A stretch of 64,000 bases of DNA from Trichobilharzia regenti (Eukaryota > Platyhelminthes > Trematoda > Strigeidida > Schistosomatidae), in NCBI GenBank assembly GCA_944472135.2, contig OX235270.1:149849128-149913127 (forward strand), in the 5' to 3' direction. Position numbers and translations under genes: made by a program. Numbering within the stretch: the first letter of the stretch is position 1; every line of letters begins with the position of its first letter. This document shows positions 8,600 to 17,447 of this stretch, piece after piece. The notes under the pieces were generated by a model. That model was not told the DNA's origin. It made no database searches and saw nothing but the letters and a program-made list of their open reading frames with translations.

Positions 8600-11041
8600 T
8601 TATGATCCTGGTGACCTTATAGTGGGCCAGGGTAGACAAAGAGAGTGAATAAGTTTTTTCTGTACACATAGATCTGGTCTTTCTCTATTAATCTCTAAAG
8701 CCTCAGCTATGGCTAGGAGGCGTAATCGTGTGCCTTTGGGGAGATTGTTCGGTACCCGATACGCAACTGTAAATGACTCATCTACTTTGATGCTGTGTTC
8801 GCTATCCACTAGATGAGACAGAATTGCACTATTAATTGATTTGGTTGTTCTTTTCCCAAGCCAAACAGGAATATGTTCACGAGTGCGTAGAGATAAATTC
8901 CTCTGGGTACGACCTATATAACTAGCTCCACAGGAGCAGCTAAATTTATATACACACATTGATGTCGCCATTTTGGGCAATCTATCTTTAATGCACGGTG
9001 TCAATATCGGTTTGGTTGAGAAACTGACATACAGTTTTGCGGCACTAAAAGTTCTTTCAATTGATCTTGTTAATCTACGGTTTAATATATCACTGGCTAT
9101 ATCACCTTTGAATTGTACATTTAAGTAAAGCTTTTTCTTACTTACTGTGTCTCGCTTGGTATTATGTGTAGTTTCGTAGATATACTTCTTTACAAAGTTG
9201 GTAGGGTAGTCATTTTGTAGCAAGGCGTTTGTAAGATTTTTTATTTCATCTTCAATACAATCCTCGGTACATATGCGTCTAATTCTATGACTAAGACAGC
9301 GAATTAGGTTGCGCTTATATTGTATAGGTATGAAGCTATGGAAGTGGGTGTATTGTCCGTTCCACGTCGCTTTCCTATAGATGTTTCTTTTCAAGGTACC
9401 GTCTGATCTTTTTGTGAGAAGAACATCGAGAAATGGAATACTACCTTGTAGTTCCTCTTCACAAGTGAATTTAATAGCTGGGTGTACCTTATTGAAGACT
9501 TGCAGCAGATGTTGTTTATCCAAATTATTGTTACAAATGATAAAGGTGTCGTCAACATATCGACAATAATAATCGAGTTGGTTTAGTATCTCTTTTAAAG
9601 GACCATTTTCCAATTTGGATAGAAATATGTCGGCTAATAAGGAACCAAGGGGAGAGCCCATAGCAACCCCATCTATTTGGCGGTAGTACTCTTTATTAAA
9701 TACAAATTGGACATTCATAGTGCATTTTAGTAATAACTCTTTCAATTTTCTTGGTGTGATTCCAATTTCTATATTCTTTTCTACGAGTTGTTCACATATG
9801 TAGTCGACAGTTTCTACAAGGGGGACGTTGGTAAATAGTGATGTTACGTCCAGCGATAACATGGTTTTTTCTGTTATTTTCATATCTTTAATATTTTCAA
9901 CAAAGTTAAAGACATCTTTTACACTATATTTGACCAACTGGCGGTGTAACGGTTCTAACAGTTTTACCAACCATTTGGCAGTTAAATGGAAGGGTGAGTT
10001 CGACATGTCTAGGATTGGTCGTAGGGGGATTCCCTGCTTATGTATCTTGGGTAAGCCATAAAGTCTAGGTGTATGAGTTCCGGTGGGCTTAATAGCGTCA
10101 AAGATGGAACTATCAATTAGATTTTCATTTTTTAGAGACTTCAAAGTTTTAACAAACTGACGTTCTGTTGCTTCATTCGAATCTTTACTATTACCTAACT
10201 TTTGAAACTTGGAACGGTCTTCCAGTATGGCGTTCATCTTATCAATATAGTCGCGTTTGTTTAAAATTACTGTACCTGATCCCTTGTCTGGTTTTGTGAT
10301 AATAATGCTGTCATCCGACATTAGTTTTCTGAGGCATTCTCTATGCTTTTTAGTTAATATACTTTTCTTGTCAATCTTGGCATTATTGTATTGGTAACAA
10401 CAATCAACCAAGGTACTTTTAAATCTGTCTAACTCATGTTGGGAGGACGGCGTTAGGTCAAGTGTCTGAATGAAGAGGTTTTCAAACTGTACTTCTGTAT
10501 GTAATTGGTCAATATTAACTCTTTTATCACAAAATTTAGGGCCTAGTGACAACACTTCCATAGCAGTCTTATCTAAAGTCACACTGGAAAAGTTGAAGAC
10601 GTACCTTTCAGGGTCCTTGGGAAAGTGAGATTCTGGTATTTCCGTATCTAATCCTTTTGTAAGCTGGATTCTTTTTTTAGTTTCTCTAGTTTTAGAAACA
10701 TCGTGGACGTATTTTAAGAATAATTCCTTTAAATGTATGGGGAGTTCATCGACAGCATACTGTCTCTGTGGAATATTTATTTCTAATGTGCTAATATATC
10801 CTTGGAGAGATTCAATCTGATTAAGAGCGAATCGCTTGAGAGATTTCGTGTTTGGGCGCACTTTACATCGACGAAGAGATTTAGAGAATGATTTAGGATA
10901 TTGGTTATTCTCAATACAGTTTCGGATAAAATCCACATTAGTTTTCGCTTCAGCGAGCTTTGCACTATACTTCAGATACTCGTTGAGTGCCTTCAGTGCA
11001 ACGGGATGCTCACAAGATTTCAGTAAATGAAAAATCCCCAT
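8600..11041 (-). CDS. Penelope-like reverse transcriptase with GIY-YIG endonuclease, copy 2
   Basis: An intact 813-residue ORF with the same RT motifs (Asp about 398, YVDD 495-498) and GIY-YIG domain as copy 1. Its deduced protein equals copy 3 on the plus strand by eye, including Ile in place of Arg and Thr at the two sites where copy 1 differs. That pairing suggests copies 2 and 3 share the more recent ancestor although they are in opposite orientation. Stop and start are placed exactly at the pLTR edges. Confidence 0.93.
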   Translation of the reverse strand: MGIFHLLKSCEHPVALKALNEYLKYSAKLAEAKTNVDFIRNCIENNQYPKSFSKSLRRCKVRPNTKSLKRFALNQIESLQGYISTLEINIPQRQYAVDELPIHLKELFLKYVHDVSKTRETKKRIQLTKGLDTEIPESHFPKDPERYVFNFSSVTLDKTAMEVLSLGPKFCDKRVNIDQLHTEVQFENLFIQTLDLTPSSQHELDRFKSTLVDCCYQYNNAKIDKKSILTKKHRECLRKLMSDDSIIITKPDKGSGTVILNKRDYIDKMNAILEDRSKFQKLGNSKDSNEATERQFVKTLKSLKNENLIDSSIFDAIKPTGTHTPRLYGLPKIHKQGIPLRPILDMSNSPFHLTAKWLVKLLEPLHRQLVKYSVKDVFNFVENIKDMKITEKTMLSLDVTSLFTNVPLVETVDYICEQLVEKNIEIGITPRKLKELLLKCTMNVQFVFNKEYYRQIDGVAMGSPLGSLLADIFLSKLENGPLKEILNQLDYYCRYVDDTFIICNNNLDKQHLLQVFNKVHPAIKFTCEEELQGSIPFLDVLLTKRSDGTLKRNIYRKATWNGQYTHFHSFIPIQYKRNLIRCLSHRIRRICTEDCIEDEIKNLTNALLQNDYPTNFVKKYIYETTHNTKRDTVSKKKLYLNVQFKGDIASDILNRRLTRSIERTFSAAKLYVSFSTKPILTPCIKDRLPKMATSMCVYKFSCSCGASYIGRTQRNLSLRTREHIPVWLGKRTTKSINSAILSHLVDSEHSIKVDESFTVAYRVPNNLPKGTRLRLLAIAEALEINRERPDLCVQKKLIHSLCLPWPTIRSPGS

Positions 11042-11458
11042 ATTGAAATCAAAACAAGATTTTGAGCGAACAATTGTTTTCGATAACTTCTTCTTCAGGC
11101 TCTACAGTTATAAATCCATGAATAACAGAGTACATATAGCCAGTAAAGGCAAATGAAAATAATATCAGAAACTGTATTGGGGTGCATGTGTAAGTTGAGG
11201 TGATAGTCCATTAGTTAGCATAGTCAATTAAATGTGTATAGGGTGTTTAGTCAGAAAAATGTGATGAAGTGTGAATGAACAATTAGGTGATATAGTGTAG
11301 TTTTATAGTTAACAGAATACAAGTGTCCTTGGGGTGAGAAAATGCGATAACCACAAAATACATGTAAAGACACGTTAAAAAATGAGGCACAGGATATGAG
11401 GGCTGACCGATAATGTCTAATGATAAAATAAAGGGGCTAAATTGTAAATTGTAATAGA
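11042..11458 (-). repeat. PLE-A pseudo-LTR 3, truncated at the inverted junction
   Basis: The upstream pLTR of copy 2, missing its distal part of about 150 bp. It breaks at 11,457-11,458 and joins, in opposite orientation, an internal C-terminal ORF fragment. A 2-bp overlap (GA) at the break is shared by both partners. It forms one arm (about 415 bp) of an inverted repeat with 11,735-12,148. Confidence 0.85.
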
Positions 11459-11584
11459 TTACGCCTCCTAGCCATAGCTGAGGCTTTAGAGATTAATAGA
11501 GAAAGACCAGATCTATGTGTACAGAAAAAACTTATTCACTCTCTTTGTCTACCCTGGCCCACTATAAGGTCACCAGGATCATAA
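11457..11584 (+). pseudogene. PLE-A ORF C-terminal fragment (fourth copy)
   Basis: It encodes the last 42 codons of the 813-residue PLE ORF, from RLRLLAIAEALE to the stop at 11,582-11,584, identical to the end of copy 3. It starts abruptly at the inverted junction, so it is the 3' end of a fourth, 5'-truncated PLE unit placed directly upstream of copy 3. Confidence 0.85.
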
Positions 11585-12148
11585 TCTTTTCGTACTATTA
11601 TTATCATTATTATTATTTTGTGATATCATGTCTTTATTATCCATTTCTCCACCCAGTTTATTTCACCTCATTGTTACCCTTACTTTGTCAACCTTTATGA
11701 TTTTATACTAAACCTACCAATTCTGTAGCATTCTATTACAATTTACAATTTAGCCCCTTTATTTTATCATTAGACATTATCGGTCAGCCCTCATATCCTG
11801 TGCCTCATTTTTTAACGTGTCTTTACATGTATTTTGTGGTTATCGCATTTTCTCACCCCAAGGACACTTGTATTCTGTTAACTATAAAACTACACTATAT
11901 CACCTAATTGTTCATTCACACTTCATCACATTTTTCTGACTAAACACCCTATACACATTTAATTGACTATGCTAACTAATGGACTATCACCTCAACTTAC
12001 ACATGCACCCCAATACAGTTTCTGATATTATTTTCATTTGCCTTTACTGGCTATATGTACTCTATTATTCATGGATTTATAACTGTAGAGCCTGAAGAAG
12101 AAGTTATCGAAAACAATTGTTCGCTCAAAATCTTGTTTTGATTTCAAT
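11585..12148 (+). repeat. PLE-A pseudo-LTR 4
   Basis: A full-length pLTR between the truncated fourth copy and ORF copy 3. It carries the private variants TCCTGTGCC and CATTCTATTAC that are also found (in reverse) in pLTR 3, whereas pLTRs 1, 2 and 5 have TCCAGTGCC and CATTTTATTAC. This links it to pLTR 3. Confidence 0.85.
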
Positions 12149-14590
12149 ATGGGGATTTTTCATTTACTGAAATCTTGTGAGCATCCCGTTGCACTGAAGG
12201 CACTCAACGAGTATCTGAAGTATAGTGCAAAGCTCGCTGAAGCGAAAACTAATGTGGATTTTATCCGAAACTGTATTGAGAATAACCAATATCCTAAATC
12301 ATTCTCTAAATCTCTTCGCCGATGTAAAGTGCGCCCAAACACGAAATCTCTCAAGCGATTCGCTCTTAATCAGATTGAATCTCTCCAAGGATATATTAGC
12401 ACATTAGAAATAAATATTCCACAGAGACAGTATGCTGTCGATGAACTCCCCATACATTTAAAGGAATTATTCTTAAAATACGTCCACGATGTTTCTAAAA
12501 CTAGAGAAACTAAAAAAAGAATCCAGCTTACAAAAGGATTAGATACGGAAATACCAGAATCTCACTTTCCCAAGGACCCTGAAAGGTACGTCTTCAACTT
12601 TTCCAGTGTGACTTTAGATAAGACTGCTATGGAAGTGTTGTCACTAGGCCCTAAATTTTGTGATAAAAGAGTTAATATTGACCAATTACATACAGAAGTA
12701 CAGTTTGAAAACCTCTTCATTCAGACACTTGACCTAACGCCGTCCTCCCAACATGAGTTAGACAGATTTAAAAGTACCTTGGTTGATTGTTGTTACCAAT
12801 ACAATAATGCCAAGATTGACAAGAAAAGTATATTAACTAAAAAGCATAGAGAATGCCTCAGAAAACTAATGTCGGATGACAGCATTATTATCACAAAACC
12901 AGACAAGGGATCAGGTACAGTAATTTTAAACAAACGCGACTATATTGATAAGATGAACGCCATACTGGAAGACCGTTCCAAGTTTCAAAAGTTAGGTAAT
13001 AGTAAAGATTCGAATGAAGCAACAGAACGTCAGTTTGTTAAAACTTTGAAGTCTCTAAAAAATGAAAATCTAATTGATAGTTCCATCTTTGACGCTATTA
13101 AGCCCACCGGAACTCATACACCTAGACTTTATGGCTTACCCAAGATACATAAGCAGGGAATCCCCCTACGACCAATCCTAGACATGTCGAACTCACCCTT
13201 CCATTTAACTGCCAAATGGTTGGTAAAACTGTTAGAACCGTTACACCGCCAGTTGGTCAAATATAGTGTAAAAGATGTCTTTAACTTTGTTGAAAATATT
13301 AAAGATATGAAAATAACAGAAAAAACCATGTTATCGCTGGACGTAACATCACTATTTACCAACGTCCCCCTTGTAGAAACTGTCGACTACATATGTGAAC
13401 AACTCGTAGAAAAGAATATAGAAATTGGAATCACACCAAGAAAATTGAAAGAGTTATTACTAAAATGCACTATGAATGTCCAATTTGTATTTAATAAAGA
13501 GTACTACCGCCAAATAGATGGGGTTGCTATGGGCTCTCCCCTTGGTTCCTTATTAGCCGACATATTTCTATCCAAATTGGAAAATGGTCCTTTAAAAGAG
13601 ATACTAAACCAACTCGATTATTATTGTCGATATGTTGACGACACCTTTATCATTTGTAACAATAATTTGGATAAACAACATCTGCTGCAAGTCTTCAATA
13701 AGGTACACCCAGCTATTAAATTCACTTGTGAAGAGGAACTACAAGGTAGTATTCCATTTCTCGATGTTCTTCTCACAAAAAGATCAGACGGTACCTTGAA
13801 AAGAAACATCTATAGGAAAGCGACGTGGAACGGACAATACACCCACTTCCATAGCTTCATACCTATACAATATAAGCGCAACCTAATTCGCTGTCTTAGT
13901 CATAGAATTAGACGCATATGTACCGAGGATTGTATTGAAGATGAAATAAAAAATCTTACAAACGCCTTGCTACAAAATGACTACCCTACCAACTTTGTAA
14001 AGAAGTATATCTACGAAACTACACATAATACCAAGCGAGACACAGTAAGTAAGAAAAAGCTTTACTTAAATGTACAATTCAAAGGTGATATAGCCAGTGA
14101 TATATTAAACCGTAGATTAACAAGATCAATTGAAAGAACTTTTAGTGCCGCAAAACTGTATGTCAGTTTCTCAACCAAACCGATATTGACACCGTGCATT
14201 AAAGATAGATTGCCCAAAATGGCGACATCAATGTGTGTATATAAATTTAGCTGCTCCTGTGGAGCTAGTTATATAGGTCGTACCCAGAGGAATTTATCTC
14301 TACGCACTCGTGAACATATTCCTGTTTGGCTTGGGAAAAGAACAACCAAATCAATTAATAGTGCAATTCTGTCTCATCTAGTGGATAGCGAACACAGCAT
14401 CAAAGTAGATGAGTCATTTACAGTTGCGTATCGGGTACCGAACAATCTCCCCAAAGGCACACGATTACGCCTCCTAGCCATAGCTGAGGCTTTAGAGATT
14501 AATAGAGAAAGACCAGATCTATGTGTACAGAAAAAACTTATTCACTCTCTTTGTCTACCCTGGCCCACTATAAGGTCACCAGGATCATAA
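12149..14590 (+). CDS. Penelope-like reverse transcriptase with GIY-YIG endonuclease, copy 3
   Basis: An intact 813-residue ORF on the plus strand. Motif A is LSLDVTSLFT (Asp at 13,340), motif C YVDD is at 13,631-13,642, and GIY-YIG (CGASYIGRTQRN) starts at about 14,260. The ATG immediately follows the pLTR end GATTTCAAT and the stop abuts pLTR 5. The protein appears identical to copy 2; at DNA level single changes exist, for example TTCGCCGATG here against TTCGTCGATG in reverse of copy 2. Three intact copies side by side suggest very recent activity or local duplication. Confidence 0.93.
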   Translation: MGIFHLLKSCEHPVALKALNEYLKYSAKLAEAKTNVDFIRNCIENNQYPKSFSKSLRRCKVRPNTKSLKRFALNQIESLQGYISTLEINIPQRQYAVDELPIHLKELFLKYVHDVSKTRETKKRIQLTKGLDTEIPESHFPKDPERYVFNFSSVTLDKTAMEVLSLGPKFCDKRVNIDQLHTEVQFENLFIQTLDLTPSSQHELDRFKSTLVDCCYQYNNAKIDKKSILTKKHRECLRKLMSDDSIIITKPDKGSGTVILNKRDYIDKMNAILEDRSKFQKLGNSKDSNEATERQFVKTLKSLKNENLIDSSIFDAIKPTGTHTPRLYGLPKIHKQGIPLRPILDMSNSPFHLTAKWLVKLLEPLHRQLVKYSVKDVFNFVENIKDMKITEKTMLSLDVTSLFTNVPLVETVDYICEQLVEKNIEIGITPRKLKELLLKCTMNVQFVFNKEYYRQIDGVAMGSPLGSLLADIFLSKLENGPLKEILNQLDYYCRYVDDTFIICNNNLDKQHLLQVFNKVHPAIKFTCEEELQGSIPFLDVLLTKRSDGTLKRNIYRKATWNGQYTHFHSFIPIQYKRNLIRCLSHRIRRICTEDCIEDEIKNLTNALLQNDYPTNFVKKYIYETTHNTKRDTVSKKKLYLNVQFKGDIASDILNRRLTRSIERTFSAAKLYVSFSTKPILTPCIKDRLPKMATSMCVYKFSCSCGASYIGRTQRNLSLRTREHIPVWLGKRTTKSINSAILSHLVDSEHSIKVDESFTVAYRVPNNLPKGTRLRLLAIAEALEINRERPDLCVQKKLIHSLCLPWPTIRSPGS

Positions 14591-15155
14591 TCTTTTCGTA
14601 CTATTATTATCATTATTATTATTTTGTGATATCATGTCTTTATTATCCATTTCTCCACCCAGTTTATTTCACCTCATTGTTACCCTTACTTTGTCAACCT
14701 TTATGATTTTATACTAAACCTACCAATTCTGTAGCATTTTATTACAATTTACAATTTAGCCCCTTTATTTTATCATTAGACATTATCGGTCAGCCCTCAT
14801 ATCCAGTGCCTCATTTTTTAACGTGTCTTTACATGTATTTTGTGGTTATCGCATTTTCTCACCCCAAGGACACTTGTATTCTGTTAACTATAAAACTACA
14901 CTATATCACCTAATTGTTCATTCACACTTCATCACATTTTTCTGACTAAACACCCTATACACATTTAATTGACTATGCTAACTAATGGACTATCACCTCA
15001 ACTTACACATGCACCCCAATACAGTTTCTGATATTATTTTCATTTGCCTTTACTGGCTATATGTACTCTATTATTCATGGATTTATAACTGTAGAGCCTG
15101 AAGAAGAAGTTATCGAAAACAATTGTTCGCTCAAAATCTTGTTTTGATTTCAATA
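14591..15155 (+). repeat. PLE-A pseudo-LTR 5 (right end of array)
   Basis: The terminal pLTR after copy 3, matching pLTRs 1 and 2. It ends at about 15,155 with GATTTCAAT, the same bases that precede the ATG of full ORFs, so the array ends precisely at a pLTR/ORF boundary. The next bases belong to an older, different PLE. Confidence 0.85.
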
Positions 15156-15340
15156 ATGAAGAGACTCAAGAACAAATACGTCAATCTATCACGCCCATGA
15201 TCGAAATGAAAACGCAACTAAACATTCAAGTAGGAAGATGTGAGAAATTGGTGTAGAATAGAAAGAGCATGCATAGTCATGTCACCAGCAGTTGACAAAA
15301 CAGGAATCACGGCAATTATGACAAAAGAAGACCAGACCAG
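15156..15340 (+). pseudogene. PLE-B-like RT N-terminal remnant
   Basis: The translation NEETQEQIRQSITPMIEMKTQL corresponds to NEETQEEIRQTIVPMVKQKRQH of the PLE at 21-23 kb, and RACIVMSPAVDKTGITAIMT matches its KDIVILPADKGRTTVVMD block. It is degenerate and frameshifted. It ends in a short (CCAGA)n tract at about 15,330-15,350. It shows that the young PLE-A array abuts an older relative. Confidence 0.75.
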
Positions 15341-15440
15341 ACCAGACCAGATGATCTCTTTAAGGATAATAATGTTTCCTGACAACTCAGGGAATGAACA
15401 CCCTTTTCAAACCAAATATCAGACAAACCCAAGAGCAAAC

Positions 15441-15592
15441 CCAAGTGGCTGAGTCTTCAACAAACTTAGCCTCACAAACTGAAGCTCATGAGTTCGATCC
15501 TTGGTGAGGTCACGGACTGTATGGATTGATGAGGATTCCTTCCCCAACTAGGAGGAAACATCTGTCCTGTGCTTGCTAACTGGTCTTCTTCA
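15441..15592 (+). mobile_element. tRNA-derived SINE with decayed hammerhead-like segment (Sm-alpha-like)
   Basis: A tRNA-like head has an A-box-like AGTGGCTGAGT (about 15,444) and a B box GAGTTCGATCC (15,490-15,500). It is followed by TTGATGAG, a short pairable stem around CCCCAACTAGGA, then GGAAAC and CTGTCC. The order and several blocks (ACTAGGA.GAAAC...GTCC.GTGCTT) resemble, from memory, the schistosome Sm-alpha SINE that encodes an active hammerhead. Here the conserved C of CTGATGA is T and stem I does not pair well, so the ribozyme is probably dead. Confidence 0.6.
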
Positions 15593-17290
15593 TTCATATC
15601 TCTTCGTCCAGCTGATGCCAGTTGGCGAAGAAAAATGTCTAGCAGATGAAATCAGAATAATCCACAATCCACACATAATATCCTACAATCTGAATATTAA
15701 TCCTGTCTTGCCTTCCGTCTGTTGCTTACAAGGAGAATTTAGCAATATTGGAAGCAAAGTTGAATTATTTCTGACCTGGAAAATACGCCTTCTATGATTA
15801 TTCTTACTCTAATTCTTATTATCAACATCATTAGTTGTAGTGGTGTAGTAGTAGTAGTAGTAGTAGTAGTAGCAGTAGTAGTGGTAGTAGTAGTAGTTTT
15901 AGCGGGATTACTCACTGTCCAATCTCGAGGCTTGTTCGACAGTGAATAACACCTTGTTAGACCATTCAAATATTTATTATATCAGGAATAAATGTGTCCA
16001 GGTTCTAGTCCACTGATCATCCAGTCTGATATGAGTAGCATCATGGCTCGATGGCTTGTCATATACTGTAACACCTCGAATTCAGTAAATTCATACACTT
16101 GAACAAAATTTGTCGACTGAGACAGAGGACCGGTATGTTACTAGACTATTCAAATACTAGTTGAGAATCGGTGTGTGTGTGTGTGTGTGCGAGGGCATAT
16201 GTGTTCATTTATACTAACTAGTTCACTCATAATCCCACGATGTCTTTGGAATAAATTAGCAACATGTCCTTTAGAGACAATCAATCAATAAATTTGTCAT
16301 GTGATGTCTGTGCACACTATAGAGAAGTCTACAGAATCAAATGGTGTATTCTCAGTCCTCGACCCTCTATTTTCGTCATGCGACAGTAATCTTGTACAGT
16401 AATCTTGTCTTACACTCATATGAATATCTCAGTCAGATGAGGTTTACTTCTTCCCCGAATTCATACGACGTCAATCAATCTGACTGACTTCCATCGTCCA
16501 GTAAATTCTAGTTCTCTTCTATCTTTCTCCACTTCTTCTTCTTTCCCTCCTCCTCGTCCTCCTTCTCGTCGTCGTCATCATCTTCATCATCACTAATCTG
16601 TTTGATTTTGTCAGTGAAGGACGGCTGTGTCAGAATTGAGTCACTGAAGAGTGGCAACGCACAAATCACATGAAAATGTCAATGTGTTTACGTGTAAAAT
16701 TCATCAATTCATGAAAATGATAAATACAAAGGCATGACAGTTTTACACAGGATGCCTCTCTCTGACGTGTAACTAAAGTTCCCCACAGTATGACATTGGG
16801 TGTCGACATTCTATACATGCATTCATTTACATCTTGTAAACCTAGCCACAATGCTAGTCATCAACCCACACCCTACACCTCACCCCAACTAACTTTAACC
16901 CTAACACGAATCAGTCCTAATATCGCCCTGATTTGATTAGGGTGAGCCTCTACTTAGCCTTGAGAGCTGTTCCACTGCTCAGGATGCTTATCCTCAAGTT
17001 GACTGAAGTTTATATTTATCAAAAGTTCATCCGACATTCATTCAACACAAAGATCCATCCAATGCTTCCTTCTTTTTGTCTCGTTTCTACTCTGAGCAGT
17101 ATCATGCCCTCACATATGAAAGTAAAGACCATACATGCCATATTAAGACAGCATCGATGACGACTAATACTAACTAACATCTAATCAGAGTTGTTTATCA
17201 GCTCATGTCACCAAATATCAAGTGTGTGTTGTCGTGTCGTGTCGTGTCGTGTAGTATAGTGTGAATGATATGTTGTTGTATGTTGTTTTC
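15593..17290. other. Unassigned intergenic sequence with microsatellites
   Basis: No coding region was recognised. It holds a GTA-rich microsatellite at about 15,838-15,900, a (GT)n tract at about 16,172-16,190, a pyrimidine-rich CTT/CTC/GTC tract at about 16,505-16,595, and a (GTCGT)n tract at about 17,228-17,252. Short open frames have no recognisable domain. Confidence 0.5.
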
Positions 17291-17426
17291 AAAACTGACT
17301 GAGATATCCTTAATCTATGTAGAATTATATTTATTGTTATTGTACTAACTGGATGCAACATTGTGCTGAGAATTCCATTCTGTATCACAAGTACTGATTT
17401 GCAATAAAGCTTATCTTATCTTATCA
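17290..17426 (+). mobile_element. Probable 3' end of a non-LTR element
   Basis: The segment ends in AATAAAGCTTATCTTATCTTATC, with a polyadenylation-like hexamer followed by tandem CTTAT units. CR1/RTE-type LINEs and their SINEs often end in such short tandem repeats rather than poly-A. No coding part is recognisable, so the family is unknown. Confidence 0.35.
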
Positions 17427-17447
17427 AAAAAAAACACTAGGACAGAA

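Larger units (their letters stand above)
5036..15155. mobile_element. Penelope-like element array (PLE-A), three full ORFs with head-to-head junction
   Basis: Three full-length, intact PLE ORFs lie in about 10 kb: two in tandem on the minus strand (5,594-8,035 and 8,600-11,041) and one on plus (12,149-14,590). Each is bounded by a roughly 560-bp pseudo-LTR (pLTR) that starts right after the stop codon and ends directly at the next ATG. The minus and plus halves meet at 11,457 through an inverted junction. Repeats are nearly identical, so the array is very young. No target-site duplication was found: the left flank is Gypsy pol and the right flank is a different, older PLE. Confidence 0.9.

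Noticed and set aside
15739..15969. Thr-rich frame at the GTA microsatellite
   Set aside because: A translation of the trinucleotide repeat, not a gene.
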